DNA from: an uncultured Eubacteriales bacterium
GTDB lineage: Bacteria; Bacillota; Clostridia; Lachnospirales; Lachnospiraceae
Reading direction: 5' to 3'
Assembly: GCA_900314885.1 (NCBI GenBank)
Contig: OMWY01000002.1
Coordinates: forward strand, 120,745 to 184,744
DNA: 64,000 nucleotides
The position numbers and the translations under genes were made by a program. This document shows, piece after piece, positions 32,782 to 43,280 of this stretch. The notes under the pieces were generated by a model, which did not search any database, was not told where the DNA came from, and worked only from the letters and a program-made list of their open reading frames with translations. Within the stretch, counting starts at the first letter, position 1. Every line of letters begins with the position of its first letter.

Positions 32782-34362
32782 ATGGGAACGTATCTTAATC
32801 CCGGAGCGGATAAATTTCAAAGGGCTCTTAATTCGGAAATTTATGTTGACAAGTCTCTGCTTATTTCGTATACAAACAAGGTATTCTATACGAATCAGCA
32901 GTACCTCTGTGTAAGTCGTCCCAGAAGGTTTGGAAAGTCATTGACAGCTGATATGATTTCCGCTTATTATGATAAGTCGGCGGATTCAGATGACTTATTT
33001 CATGGGCTGAAGATAAGCACCTGTGATACGTTTGAAAAATACCTTAACAACTATGATGTTATTAAGATAAATATTCAGGATTTTCTGAGCGGAACCTCGA
33101 ATTTATCTGAACTTATAAGGCGGTTGAGGGAGGTTGTGATAAGGGAGCTGATAAAAGAATATCCTTCGGTTGATTATTTTGATAAGTCAGATATGATAGA
33201 ATGCTTACAGGACATATACAATGAGAACCATAAGCCTTTTGTAATTATTATTGATGAGTGGGATTGTATCTTCAGAGAATATCCACACGATGATGAGGCG
33301 CAAAGGGCCTATCTTGACTTCCTAAGGGCATGGCTAAAGGATAAGGCGTATATCGGCCTGGTTTATATGACCGGAATATTGCCAATAAAGAAGTATGGTA
33401 CCAATTCTGCCTTAAATATGTTTACGGAAATTTCGATGGAAAAGCCCGGAAAACTGGCTGAATATACAGGATTTACCGAACAAGAGGTGGAAAAACTTGC
33501 CGAAAAATATAACATAGACATGATGGAATGCCAAAAATGGTATGATGGTTATAGCTTTCCGGAATGCAGCCATATATATAATCCTGATTCAATAGTAAAG
33601 GCTATGAATACCGGAATTTTAGATGACTATTGGAATCAGACGGAGACTTATGAAGCACTCAAACAATATATCAATTTAAATTATGATGGACTTCGGGACA
33701 GTATTATAAAACTGATGTCGGGTGAGAGAGTAAAGATTGAAACCGGAAGTTTTCAGAACGACATGACAAATTTTAACAACTCGGACGATGTCATGACTTT
33801 GCTTATCCACTTGGGATATCTTGGTTATGATTATACAAACGGTGAAGTATTTATTCCTAACCGTGAAATAATGAAAGAGTTTGCGACGGCTATTGTAGCG
33901 AATAAAGGCTGGAATGAAATAGCTGATGCTATAAAGGATTCTGACAGTCTTTTATCGGCAACATGGAACTTCGATGAGTCGTTAGTCGCTGAGTATCTAT
34001 CAAAGGCACACTTTGAGACAAGTACGCTTCAGTATAATGATGAAAATGCGCTTTCATATACGGTTTCACTGGCGTATTTTTCCGCTAGAAAATATTATAC
34101 AGTAGTACGTGAACTACCTTCGGGTAAGGGATTTGCTGATTTGGCTTTTGTTCCACGAAGGAACTGCCCGGATAAACCGGCTATGATAGTAGAATTAAAA
34201 TGGGATAAGGCTGCATCGACAGCAATAAACCAGATAAGAGAAAAAAATTATCCGAGATCACTTCAAGATTACCGGGATAATATCATTTTAGTGGGAATTG
34301 TTTATGATCGTAAGACAAAAGAACATAAGTGCAAGATTGAGAAGTTAACCGAGCAAGCTTAA
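32782..34362 (+). CDS. AAA-ATPase-like/PD-(D/E)XK nuclease domain protein
   Basis: 526 residues of a family very abundant in Lachnospiraceae and Bacteroidetes. The N-terminal AAA-like domain has YLCVSRPRRFGKSLTADM, with RPRRFGKS as a variant P-loop, and Walker B-like FVIIIDEWDCIF. The C-terminal nuclease-fold domain has GFADLAFVP and MIVELKWD, giving the D...ELK core. Codon use is more A/T-rich than in the flanking genes, which fits frequent transfer of this family. The biological role is not established; defence or mobile-element maintenance has been suggested for relatives. Confidence 0.88.
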   Translation: MGTYLNPGADKFQRALNSEIYVDKSLLISYTNKVFYTNQQYLCVSRPRRFGKSLTADMISAYYDKSADSDDLFHGLKISTCDTFEKYLNNYDVIKINIQDFLSGTSNLSELIRRLREVVIRELIKEYPSVDYFDKSDMIECLQDIYNENHKPFVIIIDEWDCIFREYPHDDEAQRAYLDFLRAWLKDKAYIGLVYMTGILPIKKYGTNSALNMFTEISMEKPGKLAEYTGFTEQEVEKLAEKYNIDMMECQKWYDGYSFPECSHIYNPDSIVKAMNTGILDDYWNQTETYEALKQYINLNYDGLRDSIIKLMSGERVKIETGSFQNDMTNFNNSDDVMTLLIHLGYLGYDYTNGEVFIPNREIMKEFATAIVANKGWNEIADAIKDSDSLLSATWNFDESLVAEYLSKAHFETSTLQYNDENALSYTVSLAYFSARKYYTVVRELPSGKGFADLAFVPRRNCPDKPAMIVELKWDKAASTAINQIREKNYPRSLQDYRDNIILVGIVYDRKTKEHKCKIEKLTEQA

Positions 34363-34488
34363 AGAAAATTTAGAAAAGTTCTTAATGACATAACTTTGAC
34401 AAACACAGTTGATATAATGTGAATTGACAACATTACTAATGTAAAAGAAACGTAAGCAGTACACAATTTGTGGAGAAAATGGTGCAAT

Positions 34489-34650
34489 ATGGATGACGAT
34501 ATACAGAATGAAGAGCAAAATTCAATCTTAGAAAGTCATTTAGGAAACAAATACAAAGTTGGTGTATTTGAAGGCATGTATGATTATCCTGATGAGTTTA
34601 TGAAATGGGACTCTGAGATTGAAGACATGTTTGAAGAAGAACTTAATTAG
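34489..34650 (+). CDS. Small acidic hypothetical protein (53 aa)
   Basis: Frame beginning MDDDIQNEEQNSILESHLGN and ending EIEDMFEEELN, with 17 Asp/Glu. GGAG lies 13 bases ahead, somewhat far; a TTG at 34468 in frame is an alternative. It sits between the AAA-ATPase gene and the large Ig-like protein. No domain is recognised. A TATAAT at 34413 has no well-spaced -35. Confidence 0.45.
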   Translation: MDDDIQNEEQNSILESHLGNKYKVGVFEGMYDYPDEFMKWDSEIEDMFEEELN

Positions 34651-34673
34651 TATTTTGTAATGGAGGTTGTTTT

Positions 34674-37600
34674 ATGAACTCTGAGAGAAGGTATAAAGAT
34701 ATGGAAAAAAAGCATGAGAAGAAGCGGACATGGCGGAAGAATCTCGCCGTCCTCCTCGTCTTCACCCTCGTCCTGACCCTTGCGAACGCCTACGGCACCG
34801 AAGGGGTCTTTAAGGGGTTGCTCGGAGTTTTTGAGGCGAAGGCGGCCAGTAATAAGGCCTCTGAATACAGACTCACTTACAAAGTAGGTACGGAAACAAA
34901 ATCAATTCAGTTTTCGGGCGACGATGATTACGAATTTGTACAGGGACCTACCTCGTCACCAAACGTGAATGTATTAACTCTTCAGGGCCCGGAGATTGCT
35001 TCTGAGGTACCTAAAACAGCCCAAATTACGTTTTCAGATGGAAGTGAAGATCAAGATGCTTGCAAGGTAGAGGTTGATTCCGGTTCAGATGGTACTGTGC
35101 ATGGTATAAGAATAACAGCTAAAAGCGCAGGAAATGCTGAAGTAAAATTGCAACTTGATGTTCAGGGGGCCGAGGTTGGTAACCTTACTCTGAAAATAAA
35201 AGTGCCAATAATAATCAATGATTCCGACAAGTATTCTACTGCTACGGGAAAAGGATATTATGATAGCTTGAACCCGTACACAGGTGATGACGAAAATATT
35301 ACAAAAGGTGATATTCCATGCCTTATATTAGATAAAAAAATAACACAGGTTTCACCTTTTCAATTAAGCCTGATAGGCGAAGCTTATGCTAAACATGAGT
35401 TCGCTGAAAATGGAATATTATTCTCCTTGTCATACCTTGAAGAGAATCAAAAGGATAATGTAATAACTGTTGGCGAAAGCGGTAACGTTACTCCAAATGG
35501 CGCCGGTATTTCATCAATTTCCATTAAGAGAGAGAACAGCAAAGATATAGAGCCGGCGAACGTAAACGTAGTTGTGCCGTTAAAGGTATCGAAAAACTCC
35601 GATTTATCTAATCCTGTCGGCGATAATGGTACTGATTCAAAAGAGTACATTGGTAAAAATATTACTAATGATAACCTCTTTGTATACTGGGCTGCCAAGC
35701 CTGAAAATGATACTCGTACAAATTCGGGAGTAAGCGATACAGGCGCGTTATTTGTCTACTCAAACCTTTATACTTGGGGAACTGAATTTGATAAGCCATC
35801 ATATTCTATCGAAAGATATAATACAACAGCCTCTACCGGCCAGGGAAATAAGGGTAATAGCGAGTTTGAAACCTTGACCGATCCTTCAGAATATGGTTTT
35901 ACGGATGCTATATCAAAGATAGTTGGTGAAGGTAAAGGCAGCGTAGTTCAGACTGAGTTTAATATAAGCACTGTTAAAGTCGGTTTCTACAAGGTTATAA
36001 TGACAGTTCCGGATACTGACATTAACAAGGCTGACGGAACAGCAGATTCTTTTGACAAAACAGTAAGAAGGTATATAACCGAAACATTTTATATCAGGGT
36101 AAACGCTATCGAGAGTACTGAAATAGTTGGCATGGTAAAGGGTGGAGCCTACAATCCGATGTCAGACGAGACTCTTCATACTCCTGATATCACGGAAATA
36201 GGCATAAAGGTTTATCCTGCTGATAAAAAGGGCAGCTTCCGAAGAGAAGCGACAGCCTCTGAGTCTTTAATTGAAACTGTCAAGGATCACGCCAATCAGA
36301 GGAAGATCAGAGTCAAGAAGAACGGTAAATATAAAGTTGTAATTCAAAATAATTCCGGCCTGCCATTTACATATCAATTGAAGGCTATTCTTTATGTAGG
36401 CACAAACGCGACCATTTCGCCTATAAAGAAAACGATTTATATAGGTGAATCAGATACCTTGCGGATAAATACAACCGCTGTATCTAAGAAGGATAACTCT
36501 ACCGATTATGATTACGATCCGGATAAAATTACCTGGGAACTTGAGGATGGCGGCAGCAAATATCTTTCCGTGGAACAGGACGAAGATGAGAAGGAGAAGG
36601 CAACCATTACCGGTCTCGCCGTAAAGGAAGACAGCAAGGGCAAGCCTACATATGTAACGGTAATAGGTAATATTACTATTAATCACGCGGAAATTCCTGT
36701 CGAATATCGTGTTACCGTTCGTGAACCTAAGGAGACTCCTCAGGTTACCCTGGTTCCATCCACTTCAATGACGATAAAACAGGGTGAAACAGTTACAATG
36801 GCTGCTATCCTTGTTTCACAGTCAGCAATCAACGTTGAGGACACATCCATTTCATGGAAGAGCTCTGACACGACAATTGCCACGGTTCAGCCTGATAAAT
36901 CAGATAATGGCCAGACTGTAATGATAACAGGTATAGCTCCGGGTACTGTTACGATAATTGCGACAAACTCGAATAACGGGACTGCGCTTGCTACCGCTAA
37001 GATTACCGTCAAGATGCCTGTCGGCGCCGTAAAGATCACAGACCAGGGACCTATTGTTCAGGCTCAGGGTACTACCTACCAACTCCACTGGACGGTTACC
37101 CCGGTTACGGCTGAACAGGGCGTTACATTTAAGTCAAGTAACACGGCAATCGCGACCGTAAATGACAAGGGTCTCATCACATTTGTAAAGGGTACCGTAA
37201 CTCCCGCAAGCATTACAGTTACATCAAAGGATGACACCACAAAGTCAGATTCAATCGAGGTTGTCTGCACCACGCCACAGGCGGGGGTTACTCTTGATAA
37301 GAGCGAGCTTACATTAAATGTAGGCGAGACATATAATTTCAAGATTAAGGTAAACCCTACAGACGCAAGCGACAAGAGCTTCAAGGTTTCAAGCTCAGAC
37401 GAGCAGGTCGGAACTATATCCGCCGACGGAACATTTACGGCCCTTCAGGCGGGTAATACCGTAGTCACGGTTACAACCTCCGATGGAAAATACAAGGCGA
37501 CCTGTAAGGTTACGGTTAAGCAGAACAGTACAGGCATTGCGCTTGACGCCTCAGAGCTTAACTTAAATGTCGGAGATACTTACACACTTAAGGTTACATT

Positions 37601-38993
37601 TACGCCTGCCACAACAACAGAGACCGGCCTTATCTGGAGCTCGGATGATGATACCGTGGCTACGGTTGAGGACGGAACAGTTACCGCCGTAGGTGTAGGA
37701 GAATGCGAGGTTTCCGCAAGCACGACAAATGGCAATACAGCGAGATGTAATGTAACCGTTTACCAGGCACTTGGTGGTATGAGCCTGAACGAGACTGAAA
37801 TCACAGTTGACAAGGGTGATACCTTCCAGCTTGAGGTAATTTTCGACCCTGATGATACCACGAATCAGGAAGTGACCTGGACATCATCAAAGGACGGTGT
37901 CGCGACAGTAAGCAGCGACGGCCTTGTAACAGGTGTCTCGGGCGGACTTGCTATAGTTACGGCGACAAGCGACGATGGCAATTATACAGCCCAGTGCGTT
38001 GTAACCGTAATGGAATACGCCGCTAAGCTCACCGTTAAGCCTAAGAGTAAAATAATGGAAGTTGGAGATACGCTTTCACTTACTGTCACAGCCTCTCCTG
38101 CCTCCGTTACAAATAAGAAGGTTACATACTCCTCGAATAAGAAGAGTGTAGCCACAGTAAATAAGAGTGGTGTTGTTACCGCAAAGAAGGTCGGTACAGC
38201 TACAATTACCGTCAAGGCTACGGACGGCAGCGGCGCGACCACGAAGTGTACGATTAAGGTTGTTAAGAGAGCCAGCAGCCTGTCATTGAACAAATATCTC
38301 ATCACAATGGTAGTAGGCAGAACAACAACCCTAAAGGGAACGGTCAGACCAAAGACCGCGACGGTCAAGAGCCTCAGGTATAAGTCGTCAGATGAGAACA
38401 TAGTTTATGTAACCGGAAGTGGCAAGCTTACAGCCCTTAAGACGGGCGAAGCGACAATCACCGTTTCCACGAAGGACGGCAGCGGCCTCTCGAAGAAATG
38501 TAAGGTCATTGTACGTGACTATGTAGCCGCGACCAAGCTTTCTCTGTCAGCGACAGACATGACTCTTTCCATCGGTGACAAGCAGGCAGTCACATATTCG
38601 CTTACGCCAAACAATACCGATGATAAGGTAACCTGGAGCTCAAATAACAGGCGGGCAGCATCCGTAGGAAATAACAGCGGAATAATTTCCGCGAACTCGC
38701 CGGGCCAGGCTGTTATTACCGGTTCTACCACGAGCGGCCTCACAGCCACATTGACGGTTACGGTAGTCGGGCTCAGCTTCTATACCTTAAATATGGAGCA
38801 GTACGATATATACTCTCTGTCAGTCTTAGGAGGCACCACAGCAACCGTAAGCTGGGATACGAGCAACGCGTCCATTGCTACTGTAGACGCGAACGGCCAG
38901 GTGACCGCTAAGAAGGCCGGAAGGTGCTATATCTACGCGAGAGTAAACGGAGCCCTCCTCCGTTGCCGCGTCACTGTCCGAAATATCAGATAG
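34674..38993 (+). CDS. Large secreted Ig-like (Big_2/BID) repeat protein
   Basis: 1439 residues. GGAGG lies 7-8 bases before ATG 34674. A long-n-region signal peptide (hydrophobic core NLAVLLVFTLVLTLANA near residues 23-39) is followed by a roughly 650-residue N-terminal part I do not recognise, then about nine tandem Ig-like units of 75-85 residues. Each has a start like LDKSELTLNVGETYNFKI and a later VATV...G.VTA...G.A.ITV pattern (units from about residue 690 to 1439). No LPXTG, S-layer or dockerin motif ends it, so anchoring is unclear. Likely an adhesin or wall-associated surface protein. It stands alone before a terminator. Confidence 0.85.
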   Translation: MNSERRYKDMEKKHEKKRTWRKNLAVLLVFTLVLTLANAYGTEGVFKGLLGVFEAKAASNKASEYRLTYKVGTETKSIQFSGDDDYEFVQGPTSSPNVNVLTLQGPEIASEVPKTAQITFSDGSEDQDACKVEVDSGSDGTVHGIRITAKSAGNAEVKLQLDVQGAEVGNLTLKIKVPIIINDSDKYSTATGKGYYDSLNPYTGDDENITKGDIPCLILDKKITQVSPFQLSLIGEAYAKHEFAENGILFSLSYLEENQKDNVITVGESGNVTPNGAGISSISIKRENSKDIEPANVNVVVPLKVSKNSDLSNPVGDNGTDSKEYIGKNITNDNLFVYWAAKPENDTRTNSGVSDTGALFVYSNLYTWGTEFDKPSYSIERYNTTASTGQGNKGNSEFETLTDPSEYGFTDAISKIVGEGKGSVVQTEFNISTVKVGFYKVIMTVPDTDINKADGTADSFDKTVRRYITETFYIRVNAIESTEIVGMVKGGAYNPMSDETLHTPDITEIGIKVYPADKKGSFRREATASESLIETVKDHANQRKIRVKKNGKYKVVIQNNSGLPFTYQLKAILYVGTNATISPIKKTIYIGESDTLRINTTAVSKKDNSTDYDYDPDKITWELEDGGSKYLSVEQDEDEKEKATITGLAVKEDSKGKPTYVTVIGNITINHAEIPVEYRVTVREPKETPQVTLVPSTSMTIKQGETVTMAAILVSQSAINVEDTSISWKSSDTTIATVQPDKSDNGQTVMITGIAPGTVTIIATNSNNGTALATAKITVKMPVGAVKITDQGPIVQAQGTTYQLHWTVTPVTAEQGVTFKSSNTAIATVNDKGLITFVKGTVTPASITVTSKDDTTKSDSIEVVCTTPQAGVTLDKSELTLNVGETYNFKIKVNPTDASDKSFKVSSSDEQVGTISADGTFTALQAGNTVVTVTTSDGKYKATCKVTVKQNSTGIALDASELNLNVGDTYTLKVTFTPATTTETGLIWSSDDDTVATVEDGTVTAVGVGECEVSASTTNGNTARCNVTVYQALGGMSLNETEITVDKGDTFQLEVIFDPDDTTNQEVTWTSSKDGVATVSSDGLVTGVSGGLAIVTATSDDGNYTAQCVVTVMEYAAKLTVKPKSKIMEVGDTLSLTVTASPASVTNKKVTYSSNKKSVATVNKSGVVTAKKVGTATITVKATDGSGATTKCTIKVVKRASSLSLNKYLITMVVGRTTTLKGTVRPKTATVKSLRYKSSDENIVYVTGSGKLTALKTGEATITVSTKDGSGLSKKCKVIVRDYVAATKLSLSATDMTLSIGDKQAVTYSLTPNNTDDKVTWSSNNRRAASVGNNSGIISANSPGQAVITGSTTSGLTATLTVTVVGLSFYTLNMEQYDIYSLSVLGGTTATVSWDTSNASIATVDANGQVTAKKAGRCYIYARVNGALLRCRVTVRNIR

Positions 38994-39031
38994 TTTTTTA
39001 TTGAAAAATTTAATTAATTATGTTATTATAG

Positions 39032-39063
39032 GACCTGTCGGGTATCTCCGATAGGTCTTTTTT
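39032..39063 (+). terminator. Terminator after the Ig-like protein gene
   Basis: GACCTGTCGG and CCGATAGGTC pair (one G-T) around GTATCT and lead into TTTTTT. Confidence 0.88.
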
Positions 39064-39109
39064 ATTCTGTCACAGAAATGTGATTATTAGTCAATTAAGA
39101 GAGGTATCA

Positions 39110-40783
39110 ATGCTACTCAGTTTACACGTTAAGAATCTCGCCATCATTGATGAGGCAGAGATTAACTTTGGACCCGGCCTAAATATCCTGTCAGGTGAGA
39201 CCGGTGCCGGAAAATCAGTCCTTATAGGCTCCATAAACCTTACCCTCGGCGGCAAGGCAAAGAAGGACATCATAAGGACCGGCTGTGATTCCGCCTTTAC
39301 GGAGCTTGTATTTACCGTAAATGATGTGATCACGAAGAAACTTCACGAAATAGAAATAGAGCCCGAAGACGGCCTTGTCATTATAGAACGTAAATTCACC
39401 CCGGAGCGAAATATCAGCCGGATAAACGGAGAAACCGCGACTCTCTCTAAGGTCCGTGCGGCGGCATCCATTTTACTTGATGTCCATGGACAACAGGAGA
39501 CCGCGACCCTTCTTACTCCTAAGACTCATTTAGTCCTTCTTGACAGCTACTGCCATGCCGAGGCTAATCCGGTTAAATCGGAAGTCGCAAAGCTTGTGAA
39601 GGAGCTGAGAAGCAAGGAAAGTGAACTCGCAAGTCTTTTGGGTGACAGCGAGGCCGCTAAGCGTGAGGCGGATTTCTTACAGTTTGAGCTCGATGAGATT
39701 GAAAATGCCGAGCTGAAAGAAGGGGAAGAAGAAGAGCTTGACGAGAAATATCGTCGTTACGCCTCGTCAGAAAAGATAAACGCGGCTCTTTCCGAGACGG
39801 AGGAGCTTATAGACGGAGATGATGGAGCCGGTGATAAAATAGGGGCAGCAGTCCGTGCAATCGGAAAGCTTTCGGAGCTTAAGGACGCGGCCGGTCTCAT
39901 AGATGAGATAGGGCAGATAGAAGATCTCCTCTCAGATTTTTCGAGGTCTCTGTCTGATTTTGCCGATGACTATGCCTTTGACGAGGAAGATTTCAACGAG
40001 ATAACTAACCGCCTCGATCTGATTCGGGGAATTTACGCAAAGCACGGCGGTTCTTATGAGACAACCATGGTCTTCGCGGATGAGGCATCGGAGAAGATTG
40101 ACAAATTTTCACATCTCGAAGAATATAAGGAGAAGCTATCGAAGGAAATCGCTGAGCTTAAGAAGAAAGCCGCAAATGAATGCGGTAAGCTTACCAAAAT
40201 CAGGAAGAAGTACGCCGCCGTTTTCACGGAAAAGGTCGCGAACGCCCTCACAGAGCTTAATTTTCTCCAGGTTAAATTCGATGTGAAGGTAGAAGACGCG
40301 CCAATGACGGAAAAGGGAGCCGATGACGTGGCTTTCCTCATTTCAACCAATCCAGGCGAACCTCTGAGGACGCTCTCAGAGATAGCTTCTGGCGGCGAGC
40401 TTTCAAGAATCATGCTTGCGATAAAGTCTGTAATGGCTGACACCGATGACATCCCGACCCTCATTTTCGATGAGATAGATACAGGTATAAGCGGCCGTAC
40501 AGCCCAGGCTGTCGCCGTGAAAATGGCTGAGATCGCGAAATCCCGCCAGATCCTTGCCATAACCCATTTAGCCCAGATCGCGGCTATGGCTGATAAGCAT
40601 TTCCTCATAGAGAAGAAGACAGACACGAAGACCACGGCCACTTCTATCAGGGAGCTTACCGGGGATGAAATAACGGGAGAGCTCGCGAGAATCCTTGGTG
40701 GCGCCGAGATTACCGACAGCGTAAGGCAGACAGCCGAAGAGATGAAGAAGCAGGCGGATACGCTGAAAGGGAAACTTAAGTAA
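39110..40783 (+). CDS. recN: DNA repair protein RecN
   Basis: SMC-like ATPase that gathers broken DNA ends early in double-strand break repair. 557 residues from ATG 39110, with GAGAGG 5-6 bases ahead; a GTG at 39080 in frame lacks an SD. Walker A GETGAGKSVLIGS, N-terminal VDVHGQQET-type motif (LLDVHGQQETATLL), long central coiled coil (about 165-365), signature GGELSRIMLAIK and Walker B PTLIFDEIDTGISG are present. It precedes the glycolytic genes; a fresh promoter at 40833 separates them. Confidence 0.96.
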   Translation: MLLSLHVKNLAIIDEAEINFGPGLNILSGETGAGKSVLIGSINLTLGGKAKKDIIRTGCDSAFTELVFTVNDVITKKLHEIEIEPEDGLVIIERKFTPERNISRINGETATLSKVRAAASILLDVHGQQETATLLTPKTHLVLLDSYCHAEANPVKSEVAKLVKELRSKESELASLLGDSEAAKREADFLQFELDEIENAELKEGEEEELDEKYRRYASSEKINAALSETEELIDGDDGAGDKIGAAVRAIGKLSELKDAAGLIDEIGQIEDLLSDFSRSLSDFADDYAFDEEDFNEITNRLDLIRGIYAKHGGSYETTMVFADEASEKIDKFSHLEEYKEKLSKEIAELKKKAANECGKLTKIRKKYAAVFTEKVANALTELNFLQVKFDVKVEDAPMTEKGADDVAFLISTNPGEPLRTLSEIASGGELSRIMLAIKSVMADTDDIPTLIFDEIDTGISGRTAQAVAVKMAEIAKSRQILAITHLAQIAAMADKHFLIEKKTDTKTTATSIRELTGDEITGELARILGGAEITDSVRQTAEEMKKQADTLKGKLK

Positions 40784-40832
40784 ATAGATTGTGAAATTTT
40801 TGTTTATTAACGCATTTTTGTCAAAAAAGTAC

Positions 40833-40861
40833 TTGACGATTCGCGTTAATAAGTTTACAAT
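40833..40861 (+). promoter_or_regulatory. Promoter of gap
   Basis: TTGACG (40833-40838), 17 bp, TACAAT (40856-40861). An AGGAGG site precedes the gap ATG. Confidence 0.75.
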
Positions 40862-40932
40862 AAGAGACAGGTTGATTCTAATCAATAAACACTGTCTTAT
40901 GACAGTATACAAATCACAGGAGGGTTTCTAAA

Positions 40933-41943
40933 ATGGCAGTAAGAGTTGCTATTAATGGTTTTGGCCGTATCGGTCGTCTCGCTTTCAGACAGATGTTCCA
41001 GGCACAAGGATATGAGGTTGTTGCTATCAACGATCTTACAAGCCCTGAGATGCTTGCTTACCTTCTTAAGTATGATACTACTCATGGTAGATATCAGGGA
41101 ACTGTAGAGGCCGGTGAGGACTCAATCACAGTTAACGGCAAGAAGATCACAATCTACAAGGAGAAGGATGCTGCTAATCTTCCTTGGAAAGAGCTCGATA
41201 TCGATGTTGTTCTTGAGTGCACAGGCTTCTATACATCAAAAGAGAAGTCCATGGCTCACATCAACGCCGGCGCTAAGCACGTTGTAATTTCCGCTCCTGC
41301 GGGAAGTGATCTCAAGACCATCGTTTACAATGTAAATCATAAGACACTTACAGCTGATGATCAGATCATCTCAGCTGCAAGCTGCACCACAAACTGCCTT
41401 GCGCCTATGGCTAAGGGTCTTAATGATCTTTCACCTATCAAGTCAGGCTTCATGACAACTGTTCATGCTTACACCGGCGACCAGATGATCCTTGACGGAC
41501 CACAGAGAAAGGGCAACCTTCGTCGTTCAAGAGCAGCTGCTCAGAACATCACACCTGCATCATCAGGCGCAGCTAAGGCTATCGGCCTTGTTCTTCCTGA
41601 GCTTGACGGCAAGCTTAACGGTGCCGCTCAGCGTGTACCTGTAGCTACAGGTTCTACCACAATCCTTGACGCTGTTGTTACAGGCCATGTAACAGTAGAT
41701 CAGGTTAACGCTCAGATGAAGAAGGAAGAGACAGAGTCATTCGAGTACAACACAGACGAGATCGTTTCTTCAGATATCATCAACAGCACAGCAGGTTCTA
41801 TCTTCGACGCTACCCAGACCAAGGTTCTTCCTATGGGCGATGATACACTTGTTCAGGTTGTTTCATGGTATGATAACGAGAACTCATACACAACTCAGAT
41901 GTGCCGTACAATCAAGTACTTCGGTTCACTGATTAAGAAGTAA
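40933..41943 (+). CDS. gap: Glyceraldehyde-3-phosphate dehydrogenase, type I
   Basis: Oxidises glyceraldehyde-3-phosphate to 1,3-bisphosphoglycerate with NAD. 336 residues: NAD fold start [18 protein letters not shown], active-site Cys in [13 protein letters not shown] (about residue 153), the catalytic His in [13 protein letters not shown], and C-terminal [24 protein letters not shown] lies 8 bases before the ATG. Codon choice is strongly biased (CTT, GTT, ACA, AAG), unlike the looser pattern nearby, as expected for a highly expressed gene. First of the gap-pgk-tpiA-gpmI run. Confidence 0.98.
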   Translation: MAVRVAINGFGRIGRLAFRQMFQAQGYEVVAINDLTSPEMLAYLLKYDTTHGRYQGTVEAGEDSITVNGKKITIYKEKDAANLPWKELDIDVVLECTGFYTSKEKSMAHINAGAKHVVISAPAGSDLKTIVYNVNHKTLTADDQIISAASCTTNCLAPMAKGLNDLSPIKSGFMTTVHAYTGDQMILDGPQRKGNLRRSRAAAQNITPASSGAAKAIGLVLPELDGKLNGAAQRVPVATGSTTILDAVVTGHVTVDQVNAQMKKEETESFEYNTDEIVSSDIINSTAGSIFDATQTKVLPMGDDTLVQVVSWYDNENSYTTQMCRTIKYFGSLIKK

Positions 41944-41980
41944 TAATTGTCGCATTGTTAATAACTGGATACGACTTTTT

Positions 41981-42015
41981 GGAGGTCCGGCCTTTTTGGG
42001 CCTGACCTCCTTTTT
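41981..42015 (+). terminator. Terminator between gap and pgk
   Basis: GGAGGTCCGGCC and GGGCCTGACCTCC pair around a T-rich loop and are followed by TTTTT. Some readthrough probably feeds pgk, since no strong promoter lies between. Confidence 0.87.
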
Positions 42016-42045
42016 AGATTCATAAACATTTAGGAGATAATTATC

Positions 42046-43266
42046 ATGGCCGGATTAAATAAAAAGACAGTAGATGATATAAATGTTAAGGGCAAGAGAG
42101 TTCTCTGCCGCTGCGATTTTAACGTACCTCTTAAGAACGGCGAAATCACAGACGAGAACAGACTTACAGCAGCCCTTCCTACAATCAAGAAGCTTATAAA
42201 TGACGGTGGCAAGGTTATCCTTTGCTCTCATTTAGGCAAGATCAAGACCGAGGAAGACAAGCCATCCAAGACCCTTGCTCCTGTAGCAAAGAGACTTTCA
42301 GAGCTTCTTGGCAAGGAAGTTAAGTTCGTAGCTGACCCTGAAGTAGTTGGCGCTAATGTACGTAAGGCTGTAGCTGAGATGCAGGACGGAGACGTAATCC
42401 TTCTTGAGAATACCCGTTACAGAGCCGAAGAGACCAAGAATGGAGACGAGTTCTCCAAGGACCTTGCTTCCATCGCTGATGTATTTGTAAATGACGCTTT
42501 CGGTACCGCTCACAGAGCACACTGCTCTAACGTCGGCGTTACCAAGTATATCAAGGGTGACCACGTAGTAGGCTACCTCATGCAGAAGGAGATCAAGTTC
42601 CTTGGAAATGCAGTAGAGACTCCTGTTCGCCCATTCGTAGCTATTCTCGGTGGAGCTAAGGTAGCTGATAAGCTTAATGTAATCAGCAACCTCCTTGAGA
42701 AGTGCGATACCCTCATCATTGGTGGTGGTATGGCTTATACCTTCCTTAAGGCTCAGGGCTATGAGATCGGTACATCACTTGTAGATGATACCAAGCTTGA
42801 TTACTGCAAGGAAATGATTGAGAAGGCTAAGAAACTCGGCAAGAAGCTCCTTCTTCCTGTTGATGCCGTTACTATCGCTAAGTTCCCTGATCCTATCGAT
42901 GCTCCTGTTGAGACAGAGGTATATGATTCAGATAAGATGCCTGCTGACAGAGAGGGCTGCGATATCGGACCTAAGACTATCGAGCTTTTCTCAGACGCTG
43001 TTAAGAACGCTAAGACCGTTGTGTGGAACGGACCTATGGGCGTATTCGAGAATCCTACACTTGCTGTAGGTACCAAGGCTATCGCAAAGGCTCTTTCAGA
43101 GACAGACGCTACTACAATTATCGGTGGTGGTGATTCAGCAGCCGCTGTTAACCAGTTAGGCTATGGTGACAAGATGACCCATATTTCAACCGGTGGCGGC
43201 GCTTCACTCGAATTCCTTGAAGGCAAGGAACTCCCTGGCGTAGCAGCTGCGGATGATAAAAACTGA
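42046..43266 (+). CDS. pgk: Phosphoglycerate kinase
   Basis: Transfers phosphate from 1,3-bisphosphoglycerate to ADP. 406 residues with the [20 protein letters not shown] substrate loop, [15 protein letters not shown], the [13 protein letters not shown] motif, [15 protein letters not shown] hinge and C-terminal [13 protein letters not shown] nucleotide site. AGGAGA lies ahead of the ATG. Full length and intact, with the same high-expression codon bias as gap. tpiA follows after 14 bases. Confidence 0.98.
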   Translation: MAGLNKKTVDDINVKGKRVLCRCDFNVPLKNGEITDENRLTAALPTIKKLINDGGKVILCSHLGKIKTEEDKPSKTLAPVAKRLSELLGKEVKFVADPEVVGANVRKAVAEMQDGDVILLENTRYRAEETKNGDEFSKDLASIADVFVNDAFGTAHRAHCSNVGVTKYIKGDHVVGYLMQKEIKFLGNAVETPVRPFVAILGGAKVADKLNVISNLLEKCDTLIIGGGMAYTFLKAQGYEIGTSLVDDTKLDYCKEMIEKAKKLGKKLLLPVDAVTIAKFPDPIDAPVETEVYDSDKMPADREGCDIGPKTIELFSDAVKNAKTVVWNGPMGVFENPTLAVGTKAIAKALSETDATTIIGGGDSAAAVNQLGYGDKMTHISTGGGASLEFLEGKELPGVAAADDKN

Positions 43267-43280
43267 AGAAGGTAGAATAG

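Noticed and set aside
34396..34418. Promoter TTGACA...TATAAT before the 53-residue gene
   Set aside because: Spacer is only 11 bp, too short for sigma-A; no better -35 was found.
37982..38401. 139-codon minus-strand frame in the Ig-like gene
   Set aside because: Complement of repeat-coding DNA with biased codons; no ribosome site or recognised motif.
40054..40641. 195-codon minus-strand frame inside recN
   Set aside because: Shadow of the conserved RecN C-terminal coding sequence; no SD or recognisable domain.
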